DNA of 64,000 nucleotides, taken from NCBI GenBank assembly GCA_023227965.1, contig JALOCA010000015.1:5143-69142 (forward strand). The letters run 5' to 3'. A program made the position numbers and the translations under genes. The notes below the pieces were generated by a model that saw only the letters and a program-made list of their open reading frames with translations, searched no databases and was not told the DNA's origin. Positions 1-7,941 of this stretch are shown here, piece by piece (position 1 is the first letter of the stretch; each line of letters opens with the position of its first letter). This stretch comes from Lentimicrobiaceae bacterium (GTDB lineage: Bacteria > Bacteroidota > Bacteroidia > Bacteroidales > JALOCA01).

Positions 1-528
1 ATCTTCTTTTTTTACAGTAGGCTGCATTTTTTCTTTCAGCGTTTTGATAAGATTTTGCGTATAATCATCCACTTGTTTAAGGAAAAAATCGCAATTGGCA
101 TTGTAAGCTTTATCGTTCTTATCTAACCACCGTTCTATTGGAAATTTTGAAGCCTGTTTTAGGGTAAAATCGGTTACTGTATAACGGTATTTATTTTCTT
201 TACATTCAATTTTTACTGAATAATTAACATAGCCTGCAAGTTTTTTAATCCCATCCATTTCCGGAAAAAATATCTCGATACGGTGAGAGGTCTCCACAAT
301 AGCATTTTCCGGGTTACGTACACGGCAAGCATCGGCAGGATTTTTATAAAATGAGTTCACCCAATCAATTACACGCGGATACAACTGATCCTTTGTTCCC
401 TGCTGCTGCACTACCTCTTTATATGTAATTAATTTAGTATCAGAATCTATAGGAATATTTTGCGAATATACTTTTCCCGAAAAGGAGATAACTGTCAGAA
501 ACAGAAACGTAAGACATATCTTTTTCAT
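1..528 (-). CDS. DUF4468-like exported protein, 3' end cut by window edge
   Basis: An open frame enters at the window edge and starts at an ATG at 526-528, giving 176 codons with no stop, so the C-terminus is missing. The N-terminus is a typical signal peptide (Met-Lys-Lys, hydrophobic core, ending around VYSQ). The segment IPIDSDTKLITYKEVV followed by QLYPRVIDWVNSFYKNP matches the start of the DUF4468 domain, a small alpha/beta domain common in exported Bacteroidota proteins and of unknown role. The protein is probably periplasmic. A short AT-rich gap separates it from the ClC gene on the same strand. Family assignment is by pattern recognition only; the exported nature is more certain than the domain name. 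Confidence 0.72.
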   Translation of the reverse strand, partial: MKKICLTFLFLTVISFSGKVYSQNIPIDSDTKLITYKEVVQQQGTKDQLYPRVIDWVNSFYKNPADACRVRNPENAIVETSHRIEIFFPEMDGIKKLAGYVNYSVKIECKENKYRYTVTDFTLKQASKFPIERWLDKNDKAYNANCDFFLKQVDDYTQNLIKTLKEKMQPTVKKED

Positions 529-613
529 AGCTTTTAAATTATTAATTATTAAGAATATATTGTTATAATTTTATAGTCAATTTAATTGCAAAAATAAGAA
601 TTTATCTTCAATA

Positions 614-2389
614 TTATTCTTGCGAAAAGTCTTTCAGCATATTGCGATAAGCCGAAAACACATTTGCACGCGACACAAAACCAATGTATTTACCATTTTG
701 CAATATCGGAAGATTGTAATGTGCCGTGGAATGAAATTTTTGTGCCACATCTTCCATCGTTTCATCCATTTCAACCATAGTATCAGGCATAAACATCAGG
801 TTCCGAACATACGTAGTATCATATAATTCCTGTTGAAAAACAATATTCCGGATCTCATTGATAAAAACTACTCCATAAAAGTTTTTTTCGTCGTCCACCA
901 CGGGAAAAATATTTCGTTGCGACTTTGAAACCACCTTAACAAGGTCGCCTAAAGTAGCTTCTGGCGAAATAATATTAAAATTCTTTTCTATTAATTTATC
1001 AATCTTCATCAACGAAAGCAGCGCTTTATCTTTATGATGGGTTATCAATTGGTTTTTCTGCGCCAAACGCTTGGTATAAATGGAATGAGGCTCAAAATAC
1101 ATAATGGTGAGGTAAGAAACGGTAGCAGTAATCATCAAAGGAACAAAAAATGCGTATCCACCTGTTATCTCGGCAATTAAGAATATGGCAGTAAGCGGTG
1201 CATGCATTACCCCAGCCATTATTCCTGCCATGCCAGCCAATGCAAAATTCTTTTCGGGAAGTTGATAAAATCCCAGATAATTAATAAAACGTGCAACAAA
1301 AAAGCCTGTAACTCCACCCATGAATAAACTGGGTGCAAAGATACCTCCTACCCCACCGCCAGCAGTAGTTACAGACATGGCAACTACTTTAAAAAACATT
1401 ATCAGCAATAAAAATCCAATAAGATAAAGGGAATCATCTCGGATATCGTAAAACATACTTCCGTTTACCAGTGCATCACCATTACCATTAAGAATTGCGG
1501 TAAGACTCTCATAACCTTCACCGTAAAGAGGAGGAAAAATAAAAATAAGCAAACTTAAAATTAAACCACCAAATAATAATTTAGTCCAATTGCTTTTGAT
1601 TTTACTAAAACCATTTTCTATTGCCATACTGGCACGGGTAAAATACAGCGACACAAAACCAGCTACAATTCCAAGCAATATGTAAAAAGGTATATTAAAT
1701 AAGCTAAAAGAACTTGTAACAGAAAATTGAAATAAAGCACCTTTCCCCATCAAAAAATAGGACAATGTAGTGGCGGTAACTGCCGAAATAAGTAAGGGAA
1801 TTAGCGACGACATGGTAAGATCAAGCATCAGCACTTCCAGTGCAAACAATACAGCAGCAACTGGGGCTTTAAAAATACCGGCAATGGCTCCTGTCGCTCC
1901 GCAGCCTATTAATGATAAAATAGTAAGGTAATTCAGTCGCATCACCCTGCCCACATTCGACCCGATGGCTGCCCCAGTATAAACAATGGGTGCTTCCAAT
2001 CCAACCGAACCTCCAAAACCAACGGTAATAGTACTTCCAATCATAGAAGTATAAGTATTATGTTTCTTTATCTGCCCATTTTCCTGTGAGATAGAATATA
2101 AAATCCTTGTGATACCATGTCCAATATTATCTTTTACAAAATATTTAACAAAAAGAACTGTTAAAATTATCCCTATGAAAGGATAAGCAAGGTATAACCA
2201 GTTTTCGCTCTCGGTAGTGAAGCCCTTGGTAAGGAATAAATGAGTATAAAAAACGGCATTTTTGAGGATCACAGCAGCTAAGCCGCTTAAAATACCAATA
2301 AAGAAGCTTAAAAGCAGAACAAAATTCTTCTCGCTGATGTTTTTTAATCTCCAGGAAAGAAAACGATCAAATAAACTTAATTTTTCCAT
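614..2389 (-). CDS. ClC-family chloride channel with C-terminal CBS pair
   Basis: A 591-residue voltage-gated chloride channel family protein of the inner membrane. Selectivity-filter motifs appear in order: GHGI (about 90-93, replacing GSGIP), GLEAP (130-134, with the gating glutamate at E132) and GGIFAP (348-353). About ten hydrophobic helices are followed by a cytoplasmic tail (about 455-585) carrying two CBS domains, which in this family bind adenine nucleotides and tune gating. In the segment matching the proton-glutamate helix of Cl-/H+ exchangers, the sequence is ALEV, so the second of the two glutamates is a valine. That suggests a passive channel rather than an exchanger, although this is inference from one position. 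It has its own promoter and is divergent from the exonuclease III gene. Confidence 0.93.
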   Translation of the reverse strand: MEKLSLFDRFLSWRLKNISEKNFVLLLSFFIGILSGLAAVILKNAVFYTHLFLTKGFTTESENWLYLAYPFIGIILTVLFVKYFVKDNIGHGITRILYSISQENGQIKKHNTYTSMIGSTITVGFGGSVGLEAPIVYTGAAIGSNVGRVMRLNYLTILSLIGCGATGAIAGIFKAPVAAVLFALEVLMLDLTMSSLIPLLISAVTATTLSYFLMGKGALFQFSVTSSFSLFNIPFYILLGIVAGFVSLYFTRASMAIENGFSKIKSNWTKLLFGGLILSLLIFIFPPLYGEGYESLTAILNGNGDALVNGSMFYDIRDDSLYLIGFLLLIMFFKVVAMSVTTAGGGVGGIFAPSLFMGGVTGFFVARFINYLGFYQLPEKNFALAGMAGIMAGVMHAPLTAIFLIAEITGGYAFFVPLMITATVSYLTIMYFEPHSIYTKRLAQKNQLITHHKDKALLSLMKIDKLIEKNFNIISPEATLGDLVKVVSKSQRNIFPVVDDEKNFYGVVFINEIRNIVFQQELYDTTYVRNLMFMPDTMVEMDETMEDVAQKFHSTAHYNLPILQNGKYIGFVSRANVFSAYRNMLKDFSQE

Positions 2390-2396
2390 GAGAAAG

Positions 2397-2428
2397 CAAA
2401 AGTACTATTCCCTAATACAAAACCCAAA
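2397..2428 (-). promoter_or_regulatory. Bacteroidota promoter for the ClC gene, leaderless spacing
   Basis: Read on the minus strand, TTTG (2425-2428) is followed after 20 nt by TACTTTTG (2397-2404), an exact TAnnTTTG. The ATG of the ClC gene lies only 7 nt further on, so the expected transcript start falls at or next to the start codon. Confidence 0.6.
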
Positions 2429-2565
2429 ACATTTTTAATTGTCAAAAATAGCATATTGATTGATAAACAGCCACTAATAATTTTTCAATGATTAACGTTT
2501 TTTTAAATAAAAGTATTTTTGACCCGGTTTATTTATTTTAATTCTATTTTAGCAAAAAAAAATCT

Positions 2566-3333
2566 ATGAAGAACATCATTTCATATAACGTGAACGGCTT
2601 ACGTGCCGCCATAGGCAAAGGGCTGATTGATTGGCTAAAATCAGTTAATGCCGACATTGTCTGTTTCCAGGAACTAAAAGCTCAGCCCGACCAAATACCA
2701 ATAATGGAATTTGAAGCTCTGGGTTATAACTGCTATTGGTTTTCTGCTGAAAAAAAAGGGTATAGCGGAGTGGCAATTCTTACCAAAGTGCAGCCAGACA
2801 ATATAATATATGGTATGAATATTCCAAAATATGATTATGAAGGACGTTTCCTCCGTGCCGACTATGGCGATATTTCGGTGATAAGCGTTTATCATCCTTC
2901 AGGATCGAGTGGAGATGAACGCCAAAACTTTAAAATGATCTGGCTGGAAGATTTTCTTGCTTACATCAATGATTTAAAGAAAATTCGCCCTAATCTTATC
3001 ATTGTGGGAGATTATAATATTTGTCATAAACCCATTGATATTCACGACCCCATACGTAATGCTACCAGCTCCGGCTTTTTACCAGAAGAACGCGAATGGC
3101 TTACCCGGTTTATTGACAATGGTTTTGTGGATTCATTCCGTCATTTCAACAAAGAGCCGCACAATTACACCTGGTGGAGTTTCCGTGCTGCCGCTCGTTC
3201 TAAAAATTTAGGCTGGCGTATTGATTATGAAATGGTAAGCGAACCCATTGCCGACCGGATGCACAGTGCACACATCCTTTCGCTTGCCATGCATAGCGAT
3301 CATTGTCCCATTACGTTGGAAATAGACTTTTAG
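2566..3333 (+). CDS. xth: Exodeoxyribonuclease III (AP endonuclease)
   Basis: A 255-residue member of the exonuclease III/AP endonuclease family, which cleaves 5' of abasic sites and trims 3' blocked ends in base-excision repair in the cytoplasm. The full set of family motifs is visible: NVNGLRA near the start, QELK with the metal-binding glutamate (E36), VYHPSG (109-113), GDYNI (D149, N151), the substrate loop WWSFRAAARSKNLGWRIDY, and HSDHCPI with the catalytic Asp-His pair (D245, H246). Length is normal for the family. A TAnnTTTG box (TATTTTTG at 2514-2521) about 45 nt upstream may be its promoter. A truncated transporter gene follows 22 nt downstream. Confidence 0.96.
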   Translation: MKNIISYNVNGLRAAIGKGLIDWLKSVNADIVCFQELKAQPDQIPIMEFEALGYNCYWFSAEKKGYSGVAILTKVQPDNIIYGMNIPKYDYEGRFLRADYGDISVISVYHPSGSSGDERQNFKMIWLEDFLAYINDLKKIRPNLIIVGDYNICHKPIDIHDPIRNATSSGFLPEEREWLTRFIDNGFVDSFRHFNKEPHNYTWWSFRAAARSKNLGWRIDYEMVSEPIADRMHSAHILSLAMHSDHCPITLEIDF

Positions 3334-3355
3334 CACATTAAAGACAAGCGTTTTA

Positions 3356-3560
3356 ATGTCATCGCCGGGTAAACAAACCTTGAAAAACGACGGCATGCTA
3401 TTGCTTGCTGCCATTATCTGGGGATTTGCCTTTGTTGCCCAACGGGTAGGAATGCAACACATAGGTCAATTCACATATAATGGTTTAAGGTTTGCTTTGG
3501 GCTCAATATCCCTCCTTCCGCTTTTGTATTTTCAAAAAAATGAGAAGAAAGAAGTCGTAA
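3356..3560 (+). pseudogene. Truncated EamA/DMT-family transporter, N-terminal fragment
   Basis: The frame opens with a short polar stretch and then GMLLLAAIIWGFAFVAQRVG followed by an FTYNGLRFALGS segment. This is the first helix and start of the second helix of EamA (drug/metabolite transporter) proteins. Members of the family have about ten helices and 290-300 residues. Here similarity stops after about 65 residues at KNEKK; the frame then runs through unrelated sequence to a stop at 3712, overlapping the first 80 nt of the downstream lipoprotein gene in another frame. The simplest reading is a deletion that removed most of the transporter and brought its 5' end against the promoter of the next gene. 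No function is expected. Confidence 0.75.
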
Positions 3561-3609
3561 TTTCCATTTACTATCTCACAATTTTAAAGGCTATTATCCG
3601 TTTTAATCT

Positions 3610-3617
3610 TACTTTTG
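3610..3617 (+). promoter_or_regulatory. -7 element (TACTTTTG) for the OmpA-type lipoprotein gene
   Basis: An exact TAnnTTTG box ends 15 nt before the ATG at 3633, so the leader would be only about 9 nt. I see no convincing TTG at the usual 17-23 nt upstream distance, so this is a partial promoter match. It lies within the frame of the decayed transporter. Confidence 0.4.
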
Positions 3618-3632
3618 TAAAAATTTGGCATT

Positions 3633-4631
3633 ATGCGAATAAATTTCAGAACACTTATTTTATTGTTTTCTATTACAGGTTTGTTTGCCTGTGTTTCCAC
3701 AAAAAAATATAAAGACCTCGAAAAACGTTGTAACAACCAACGTTCGGAATTACGACGGCAAAATGAGGATCTTACTTTGAAAAATAACGAACAAAATGCC
3801 GAACTTGGCAAACTGAACCAAGCTATTGCGGATCTGAAATCGGATACTACCTCGATAAACGAAAACAAACGCAAACTACAGGCAGATTACCAGCAACTGA
3901 ATCAGCAATATAAAGATTTGCAGGATGAAAATAAGAAATTATCCGTCGGAAGCAAGGCTGAAATCCAGAAACTTCTGGGTGATTTGAACAAGACACAGGA
4001 AAACCTTTTGCAACGGGAAGACCAGTTGAAAAAAGCGGAAAGAGAATTGGCCGAAAAAAAGGTAAATCTGGACAAACTTGGTAAAGATCTCAACGAAAAA
4101 GAAGTTCGTCTTGCCGACCTGCAAAATATCCTTAATCGTCAGGATTCCATCGTTAAAAGCCTGAAGAAAATCGTTTCGGATGCCCTTTTAGGCTTTGAGG
4201 GCAAGGGCTTAACCGTTCAGATGAAGAATGGCAAAGTGTATGTTTCGATGGATGAAAAGCTGCTGTTTGCTTCCGGTAAATACGAAGTTTCCAAACAAGG
4301 TATAGATGCGCTGAAAAAACTTTCGAAAGTACTGGAAAACAATGCCGACATCAGTGTATTGATTGAAGGACACACAGATAATGTACCTTATACCGGAGCC
4401 GGGCAAATTCGCGACAACTGGGATTTGAGCGTGATGCGTGCTACTGCCGTGTTGAAGATTTTGGTAAATAACAGCAGTATTAGCCCACGCCGCCTGAGTG
4501 CTTCCGGAAGAGGAGAATATTTCCCGGTGGACAATGCCAACACCTCAGAAGCACGTGCAAAAAACCGCCGCACGGAAATTATCCTCACACCAAAATTGGA
4601 TGAGTTGTTTAAAATTATAGAGACTAATTAA
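3633..4631 (+). CDS. OmpA-family lipoprotein with long coiled coil
   Basis: A 332-residue lipoprotein. The signal sequence ends in a lipobox (LFAC, lipidated Cys20). Residues of about 28-180 are a charged coiled coil rich in Gln, Asn, Lys and Glu, and the C-terminal third (about 205-325) is an OmpA-type peptidoglycan-binding domain with the family landmarks GHTDNVPY, NWDLSVMRA and ARAKNRRTEI. The likely role is linking the outer membrane to peptidoglycan, with the coiled coil spanning the periplasm or joining partners. The short leader and lipobox both support this start. It converges with the cyclo-ligase gene, with only 12 nt between the stop codons and no obvious hairpin. Homologues are widespread in Bacteroidota; the particular partner is not visible from sequence. 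Confidence 0.92.
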   Translation: MRINFRTLILLFSITGLFACVSTKKYKDLEKRCNNQRSELRRQNEDLTLKNNEQNAELGKLNQAIADLKSDTTSINENKRKLQADYQQLNQQYKDLQDENKKLSVGSKAEIQKLLGDLNKTQENLLQREDQLKKAERELAEKKVNLDKLGKDLNEKEVRLADLQNILNRQDSIVKSLKKIVSDALLGFEGKGLTVQMKNGKVYVSMDEKLLFASGKYEVSKQGIDALKKLSKVLENNADISVLIEGHTDNVPYTGAGQIRDNWDLSVMRATAVLKILVNNSSISPRRLSASGRGEYFPVDNANTSEARAKNRRTEIILTPKLDELFKIIETN

Positions 4632-4643
4632 TTAGCCAATAAT

Positions 4644-5186
4644 TTATTCGGTTATTACCAAATCCATTTTTACATCAAAAGGATCGGTTGGAACATTGCC
4701 AAACAACTGAAATCCGAAGCATACCCCAATCTTTTTGGCAGTGATGTTTCGTAAAAATTTGTCATAAAAGGCTTTCCCACGCCCCATGCGGTTGTTTTGC
4801 CTGTCGAAAGCCACACCGGGAACCACAATTACATCTATGGAAGCATAATCGGTAAATTCTTCGCCAGTGGGTTCCGGAATGCCAAAACTTTCGCCTAACT
4901 GCATCTGTTCAATGGAAATAAATTGCTTTAATATCATCACATTGCCAGTTACGCAAGGAAGCAATATTTTCTTCTTTGCTGCCCAGTTACAAATAAATTC
5001 CTGTGTTTGCACTTCGTCGTCCATTGCCCAGTAAAGCATTACAGTTTTAGCCTGAATGAATGCTTCATTCTGAGCAAGTTTTTCCAGAATTTGCCTCGAT
5101 CTTATCTGCTTTTCCTCCACAGAAAGCCGGCTTTTCAAAATTTTAATTTCTTTACGGATTTGCTTCTTTTGTTCGTCAACAGTCAT
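4644..5186 (-). CDS. 5-formyltetrahydrofolate cyclo-ligase
   Basis: A 5-formyl-THF cyclo-ligase (methenyl-THF synthetase) of about 180 residues, which converts 5-formyl-THF to 5,10-methenyl-THF with ATP in one-carbon metabolism. The N-terminal basic helix (KKQIRKEIKILKSRL), a central LPCVTG segment, the substrate and ATP loop FGIPEPTGEE, then VVPGVAFD and the RMGRGKAFYD motif all match. I place the start at the ATG at 5184-5186; the frame extends six codons further to a TTG, but a TAnnTTTG promoter box at 5202-5209 would leave that extension within or upstream of the expected transcript start. It is transcribed towards the OmpA-type gene. Confidence 0.93.
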   Translation of the reverse strand: MTVDEQKKQIRKEIKILKSRLSVEEKQIRSRQILEKLAQNEAFIQAKTVMLYWAMDDEVQTQEFICNWAAKKKILLPCVTGNVMILKQFISIEQMQLGESFGIPEPTGEEFTDYASIDVIVVPGVAFDRQNNRMGRGKAFYDKFLRNITAKKIGVCFGFQLFGNVPTDPFDVKMDLVITE

Positions 5187-5201
5187 TATCAGAATTTTTT
5201 G

Positions 5202-5229
5202 CAAAAATAGGTTTTGCTTTCTATTGCAA
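5202..5229 (-). promoter_or_regulatory. Promoter for the cyclo-ligase gene
   Basis: On the minus strand a TTG (5227-5229) precedes TATTTTTG (5202-5209) by 17 nt. The -7 box ends 15 nt before the ATG at 5186, which supports that start over the upstream TTG. Confidence 0.45.
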
Positions 5230-5313
5230 TACCATAATTACGATTAACATTTTTTTATTTGAACAAATACTATTTGTGGCTGTTTGTATAACAGAATATA
5301 AAAGTATTGACCT

Positions 5314-5940
5314 ATGAAAAAAGCCTTAGTTGTGAGTTATTTGCCATCGGGCGAATATTCCAATACCAAGCAGTTGCTTGATTATTTTTTTACGAAAGCA
5401 AAAAATATTGAAATTGAACATCTCGATTTAATCGAGAAATCGCCTGTGTTTTTTGGTTATGAATCTATGGGGGCTTACTATACCCGGAATTACCAGGGAA
5501 AAGAACTTACGGAAAGCCAAAAACAAGCCATAGCACCTATGGATGCAATGTGCGAACAATTTGCCAAAGCCGATGTAGTTATTTTTGCCCATCCGATGCA
5601 CAATTTCAGTCTTCCCGGTATTATTAAAACTTACCTGGACTCTGTAATGCAAAAGGGTGTGGCTTTTGATTATGGCAAAAATGGCCCTTACGGAAAGCTT
5701 GGTGGGAAAAAAGTATTGGTGCTATATACCAGCGGTGGTTCTTATTCTCCGGATACGTATAACATACAGTATCCTAACTGGAATACACTGGAATTTACCA
5801 TGAAAGTTAACTTCAGTTTTGCTGGAATAACAGATTATGCCTTTGTTACAGCCTCTACCGGAAATCCTGCAAAAACTGCTGAAAATATTGAAAAAGCCAA
5901 AATACAGGTGGAAAAAGTAATTTCCGACTGGCAACTCTGA
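5314..5940 (+). CDS. NAD(P)H-dependent flavodoxin-fold oxidoreductase (azoreductase-like)
   Basis: A 208-residue flavodoxin-fold protein of the NAD(P)H dehydrogenase (quinone)/FMN-dependent azoreductase group. It begins with the beta strand and phosphate loop of the FMN site (VVSYLPSGEYSNTKQL), has the characteristic AHPMHNFSLPGIIKTYLD segment, and carries VLYTSGGSYS around residue 136, which contacts the flavin in this family. It is predicted to be a cytosolic FMN enzyme reducing quinones, nitro or azo compounds with NAD(P)H; the natural substrate cannot be read from sequence. It stands alone, with a strong terminator 26 nt after its stop. Confidence 0.88.
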   Translation: MKKALVVSYLPSGEYSNTKQLLDYFFTKAKNIEIEHLDLIEKSPVFFGYESMGAYYTRNYQGKELTESQKQAIAPMDAMCEQFAKADVVIFAHPMHNFSLPGIIKTYLDSVMQKGVAFDYGKNGPYGKLGGKKVLVLYTSGGSYSPDTYNIQYPNWNTLEFTMKVNFSFAGITDYAFVTASTGNPAKTAENIEKAKIQVEKVISDWQL

Positions 5941-5965
5941 TTTATCTTTTTCCATTCAAAAAAAC

Positions 5966-6002
5966 AAGGAGACTGTCCATTGATGATAGTCTCCTTTTTT
6001 AT
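5966..6002 (+). terminator. Rho-independent terminator after the azoreductase-like gene
   Basis: A perfect 9-bp stem AAGGAGACT (5966-5974) pairs with AGTCTCCTT (5988-5996) around a 13-nt loop, followed by a T run. Confidence 0.85.
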
Positions 6003-6004
6003 TC

Positions 6005-6199
6005 ACCTGAGTCAGGAATAAAATATGTTTCCCATCTGCCTGATAATAACCCGTCGGGGTTTTAATATCAAGAGAAAGGATGTTTTATATATTTTTCAAA
6101 AACCCTCAAGGTTTTAAAAACCTTGAGGGTTTTCATCAGCCACGGCAACATGCTGAAATATTCCAGGAATGATTTGCAACCTTACGCCAGGCTCAGGTT
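6005..6199. mobile_element. MITE-like intergenic element, copy 1
   Basis: This is one of three related elements in the window; the others are at 6713-6898 and 18082-18321. It opens with ACCTGAGTCAGGAATAAAAT and closes with GCTCAGGTT, imperfect inverted ends of the family. Internal segments shared with copy 2 include ATGTTT(T)CCATCTGCCTGATAATAA, AGAAAGGATGTTTTATAT and GCTGAAATAT. It carries no gene. Copy 1 has diverged at its ends and contains a long hairpin of its own (6099-6133). Non-autonomous, transposase-less elements with inverted ends are the best-fitting category. Confidence 0.65.
6099..6133. repeat. Perfect 17-bp inverted repeat (REP-like hairpin) inside MITE copy 1
   Basis: AAAACCCTCAAGGTTTT (6099-6115) and its exact complement (6117-6133) flank a single A. 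Copy 2 has only a short version (CCCCTAAGGGTTTT) at the matching place, and copy 3 has neither, so the hairpin is a variable part of the family. Confidence 0.7.
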
Positions 6200-6380
6200 G
6201 ATAGCAAAAATTTTACTTGCTTTTCACTCGAAAAAGTAGTATAATTGCAAAGTTAAAGTTTTGCCAGTCTCTGTGTTAAAGTTCCAACCATTTTTGCCGG
6301 CTCCTGTTCTTTTTTATTATTTTTAACTTTCAGAAAAATACCTGTCCGCCCTTTTATCAGCTATGCCACCCCGTGGCAAT

Positions 6381-6681
6381 GCCATATAGGTATAGAAAAA
6401 TTAATATATAGGCAATGGCAGTGCCATACAAGTATAGAAAAGTTGAAGTATCGGCTATGGCAATGCCATATAGATATAGAAAAATTGAAGTATCGGCTAC
6501 GGCAGTGCCATACAAGTATAGAAAAATTAATACATAGGCAATGGCAGTGCCATATAGGTATAGAAAAATTGAAGTATCGGCTACGGCAGTGCCATACGAG
6601 TATAGAAAAATTAATATACAGGCAATGGCAGTGCCATATAGATATAAAAAAGTTGAAGTATCGGCAATGGCAGCGCCATAT
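6381..6681. repeat. 42-bp tandem repeat array, seven units, palindromic core
   Basis: Seven head-to-tail units of exactly 42 bp start at 6381, 6423, 6465, 6507, 6549, 6591 and 6633, plus 7 bp of an eighth. The junction of most units forms ATGGCA-G-TGCCAT or a variant, a 6-bp palindrome around one base. Two unit types differ mid-unit: type A has ATTAATATATAGG and type B has TTGAAGTATCGG; the order is A B B A B A B. Because 42 is divisible by three, several frames stay open on both strands, which creates spurious 14-residue repeat peptides. No start context, composition or homology supports a protein. The array lies between MITE copies 1 and 2. Confidence 0.85.
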
Positions 6682-6712
6682 TTCATTCCGGAACAAATAT
6701 TTACATCCTTAT

Positions 6713-6898
6713 AACTTAGGTTCGGGATAAAATATGTTTTCCATCTGCCTGATAATAAAACCGTAGGTATTTTAACATCCATAGAAAGGATGTTTTATAT
6801 TTTTCAAAAACCCCTAAGGGTTTTCATCGCCTGTAGCGAAATGCAACAGGCTGAAATATACCATAGATGGTTCTATAATCTTAATCCAAACTCAGGTT
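6713..6898. mobile_element. MITE-like intergenic element, copy 2
   Basis: Same family and orientation as copy 1. It begins AACTTAGGTTCGGGATAAAA and ends AAACTCAGGTT. The right part, read in reverse, matches the left part of copy 3 over GTTTGGATTAAGATTATAGA and the following CCATCTATGGTATATTTCAG with a few changes. An internal CATCGCCTGTAGCGAAATGC segment is also shared with copy 3. No coding capacity. It sits just right of the 42-bp array; 136 nt of AT-rich sequence without recognisable signals separate it from the next gene. Confidence 0.7.
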
Positions 6899-7034
6899 GA
6901 TAGTAAACTGAACATACATTACTGATAATTAAAACAAGTACATAACCACTAAAGCCGATACATTCCGGGGGCTACCCCCACAATAATATATAAAATCCTA
7001 TAATAAAATATTGTTGTACTTAAAACATTATGAA

Positions 7035-7754
7035 ATGGCAACTTTGGAAGTATTCTTCAAAAATCCGTACGATGATGACTACATTACCGACGCACGGCTC
7101 GACAAGCACACCCTGCTTACACTCGGACTGCTCGAAGCAGCCAATACCGATGGCAGCCTTACTCCCTTAATAACTACCATCGAATCCGCATATGCCCCCT
7201 TCCATATTTCCCAAACAGGGAAAAAGGACGAATCATCGGAACAAAAAGCATTTACGCTTACTACTGACAGAGTAATTGAAAGTTTCCGCATAAAGGTAAA
7301 AGCCCTTCACCACATCGTATCAGGAATTTTTCAGCAACAACCCGATACCCTGCTATTGTTTTTTCCACGAGGGTTGAGTGAATTTACAAAAGCAAACAAA
7401 GCTACTATCGAACCCCTGATGGAACACCTATTACACCAATGCGAAAGCCATAAGGATGACCTCGGCGAAAAATTCACATCCGACATGAAACAATTGCTCG
7501 ACGATTACCGCCTGGCACGCAGAACCCAAGTTGGTCAGTTTGGCGAAGTAAGTACCCTGAGGGAAAAAATTTCTGCCGAACGTGCAGCTTTGGAAATCCA
7601 ACTCATCTGTGCCATCCACCAGATAGCACTGAAACATCCTGGCGATGCCAGCGCCTGTATGCACTATTTTGACCAGACTACCATACAGCGTTTCCGTAAT
7701 AACAAAACCGAAAACATTACCCCAACCCCACCTTCGGGCGGCGGACAAGCCTGA
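7035..7754 (+). CDS. Unknown, mostly helical cytosolic protein
   Basis: I do not recognise this 239-residue protein. I start it at the ATG at 7035; the frame extends eight codons further to a TTG with nothing to favour it. There is no signal peptide or membrane segment. Its sequence predicts several amphipathic helices, with a leucine-rich middle (LEHLLHQ-type patterns) and an ERAALEIQLICAIHQIALKH segment followed by YFDQTTIQRF. The C-terminus is a low-complexity tail (TPTPPSGGG). It is a single gene with a strong terminator, downstream of a repeat-rich gap. It shares general character, but no obvious alignment, with the unknown protein at 28381-29100, which also lies beside a similar hairpin. 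Confidence 0.7.
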   Translation: MATLEVFFKNPYDDDYITDARLDKHTLLTLGLLEAANTDGSLTPLITTIESAYAPFHISQTGKKDESSEQKAFTLTTDRVIESFRIKVKALHHIVSGIFQQQPDTLLLFFPRGLSEFTKANKATIEPLMEHLLHQCESHKDDLGEKFTSDMKQLLDDYRLARRTQVGQFGEVSTLREKISAERAALEIQLICAIHQIALKHPGDASACMHYFDQTTIQRFRNNKTENITPTPPSGGGQA

Positions 7755-7800
7755 AACCGGAAAAAATGCATCGGTTTTTAGTAAAATTTGACACTAAAAC

Positions 7801-7844
7801 AAAAAAAGATGACCGGATTCGTGAATCCGGTCATCTTTTTTTGT
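7801..7844 (+). terminator. Long perfect hairpin terminator
   Basis: The arms 7801-7820 and 7823-7842 are exact complements, with core GATGACCGGATTC, preceded by an A run and followed by T7. The symmetry would allow it to work in both directions. A diverged relative occurs at 29158-29198. Confidence 0.85.
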
Positions 7845-7941
7845 ACCAAATCTACTTTTTTTACATTACTTTGTTTGCAATACTACCAAAAGTGTTGAAA
7901 AATTATTAATTCATATCAATATTAACCAAATTTTTGTAATT

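Noticed and set aside
6381..6681. CRISPR array
   Set aside because: Units are contiguous and similar throughout; there are no unique spacers between constant repeats and no cas genes in the window.
6357..6782. Minus-strand frame of 141 codons with 14-residue repeats across the 42-bp array, and a 95-codon plus-strand frame
   Set aside because: Both arise because 42 is divisible by three. They extend into MITE copy 2, have no promoter or start context and no recognisable protein character.
7011..7034. TTG start extending the unknown protein by eight codons
   Set aside because: The ATG at 7035 is available and the extension adds nothing recognisable.
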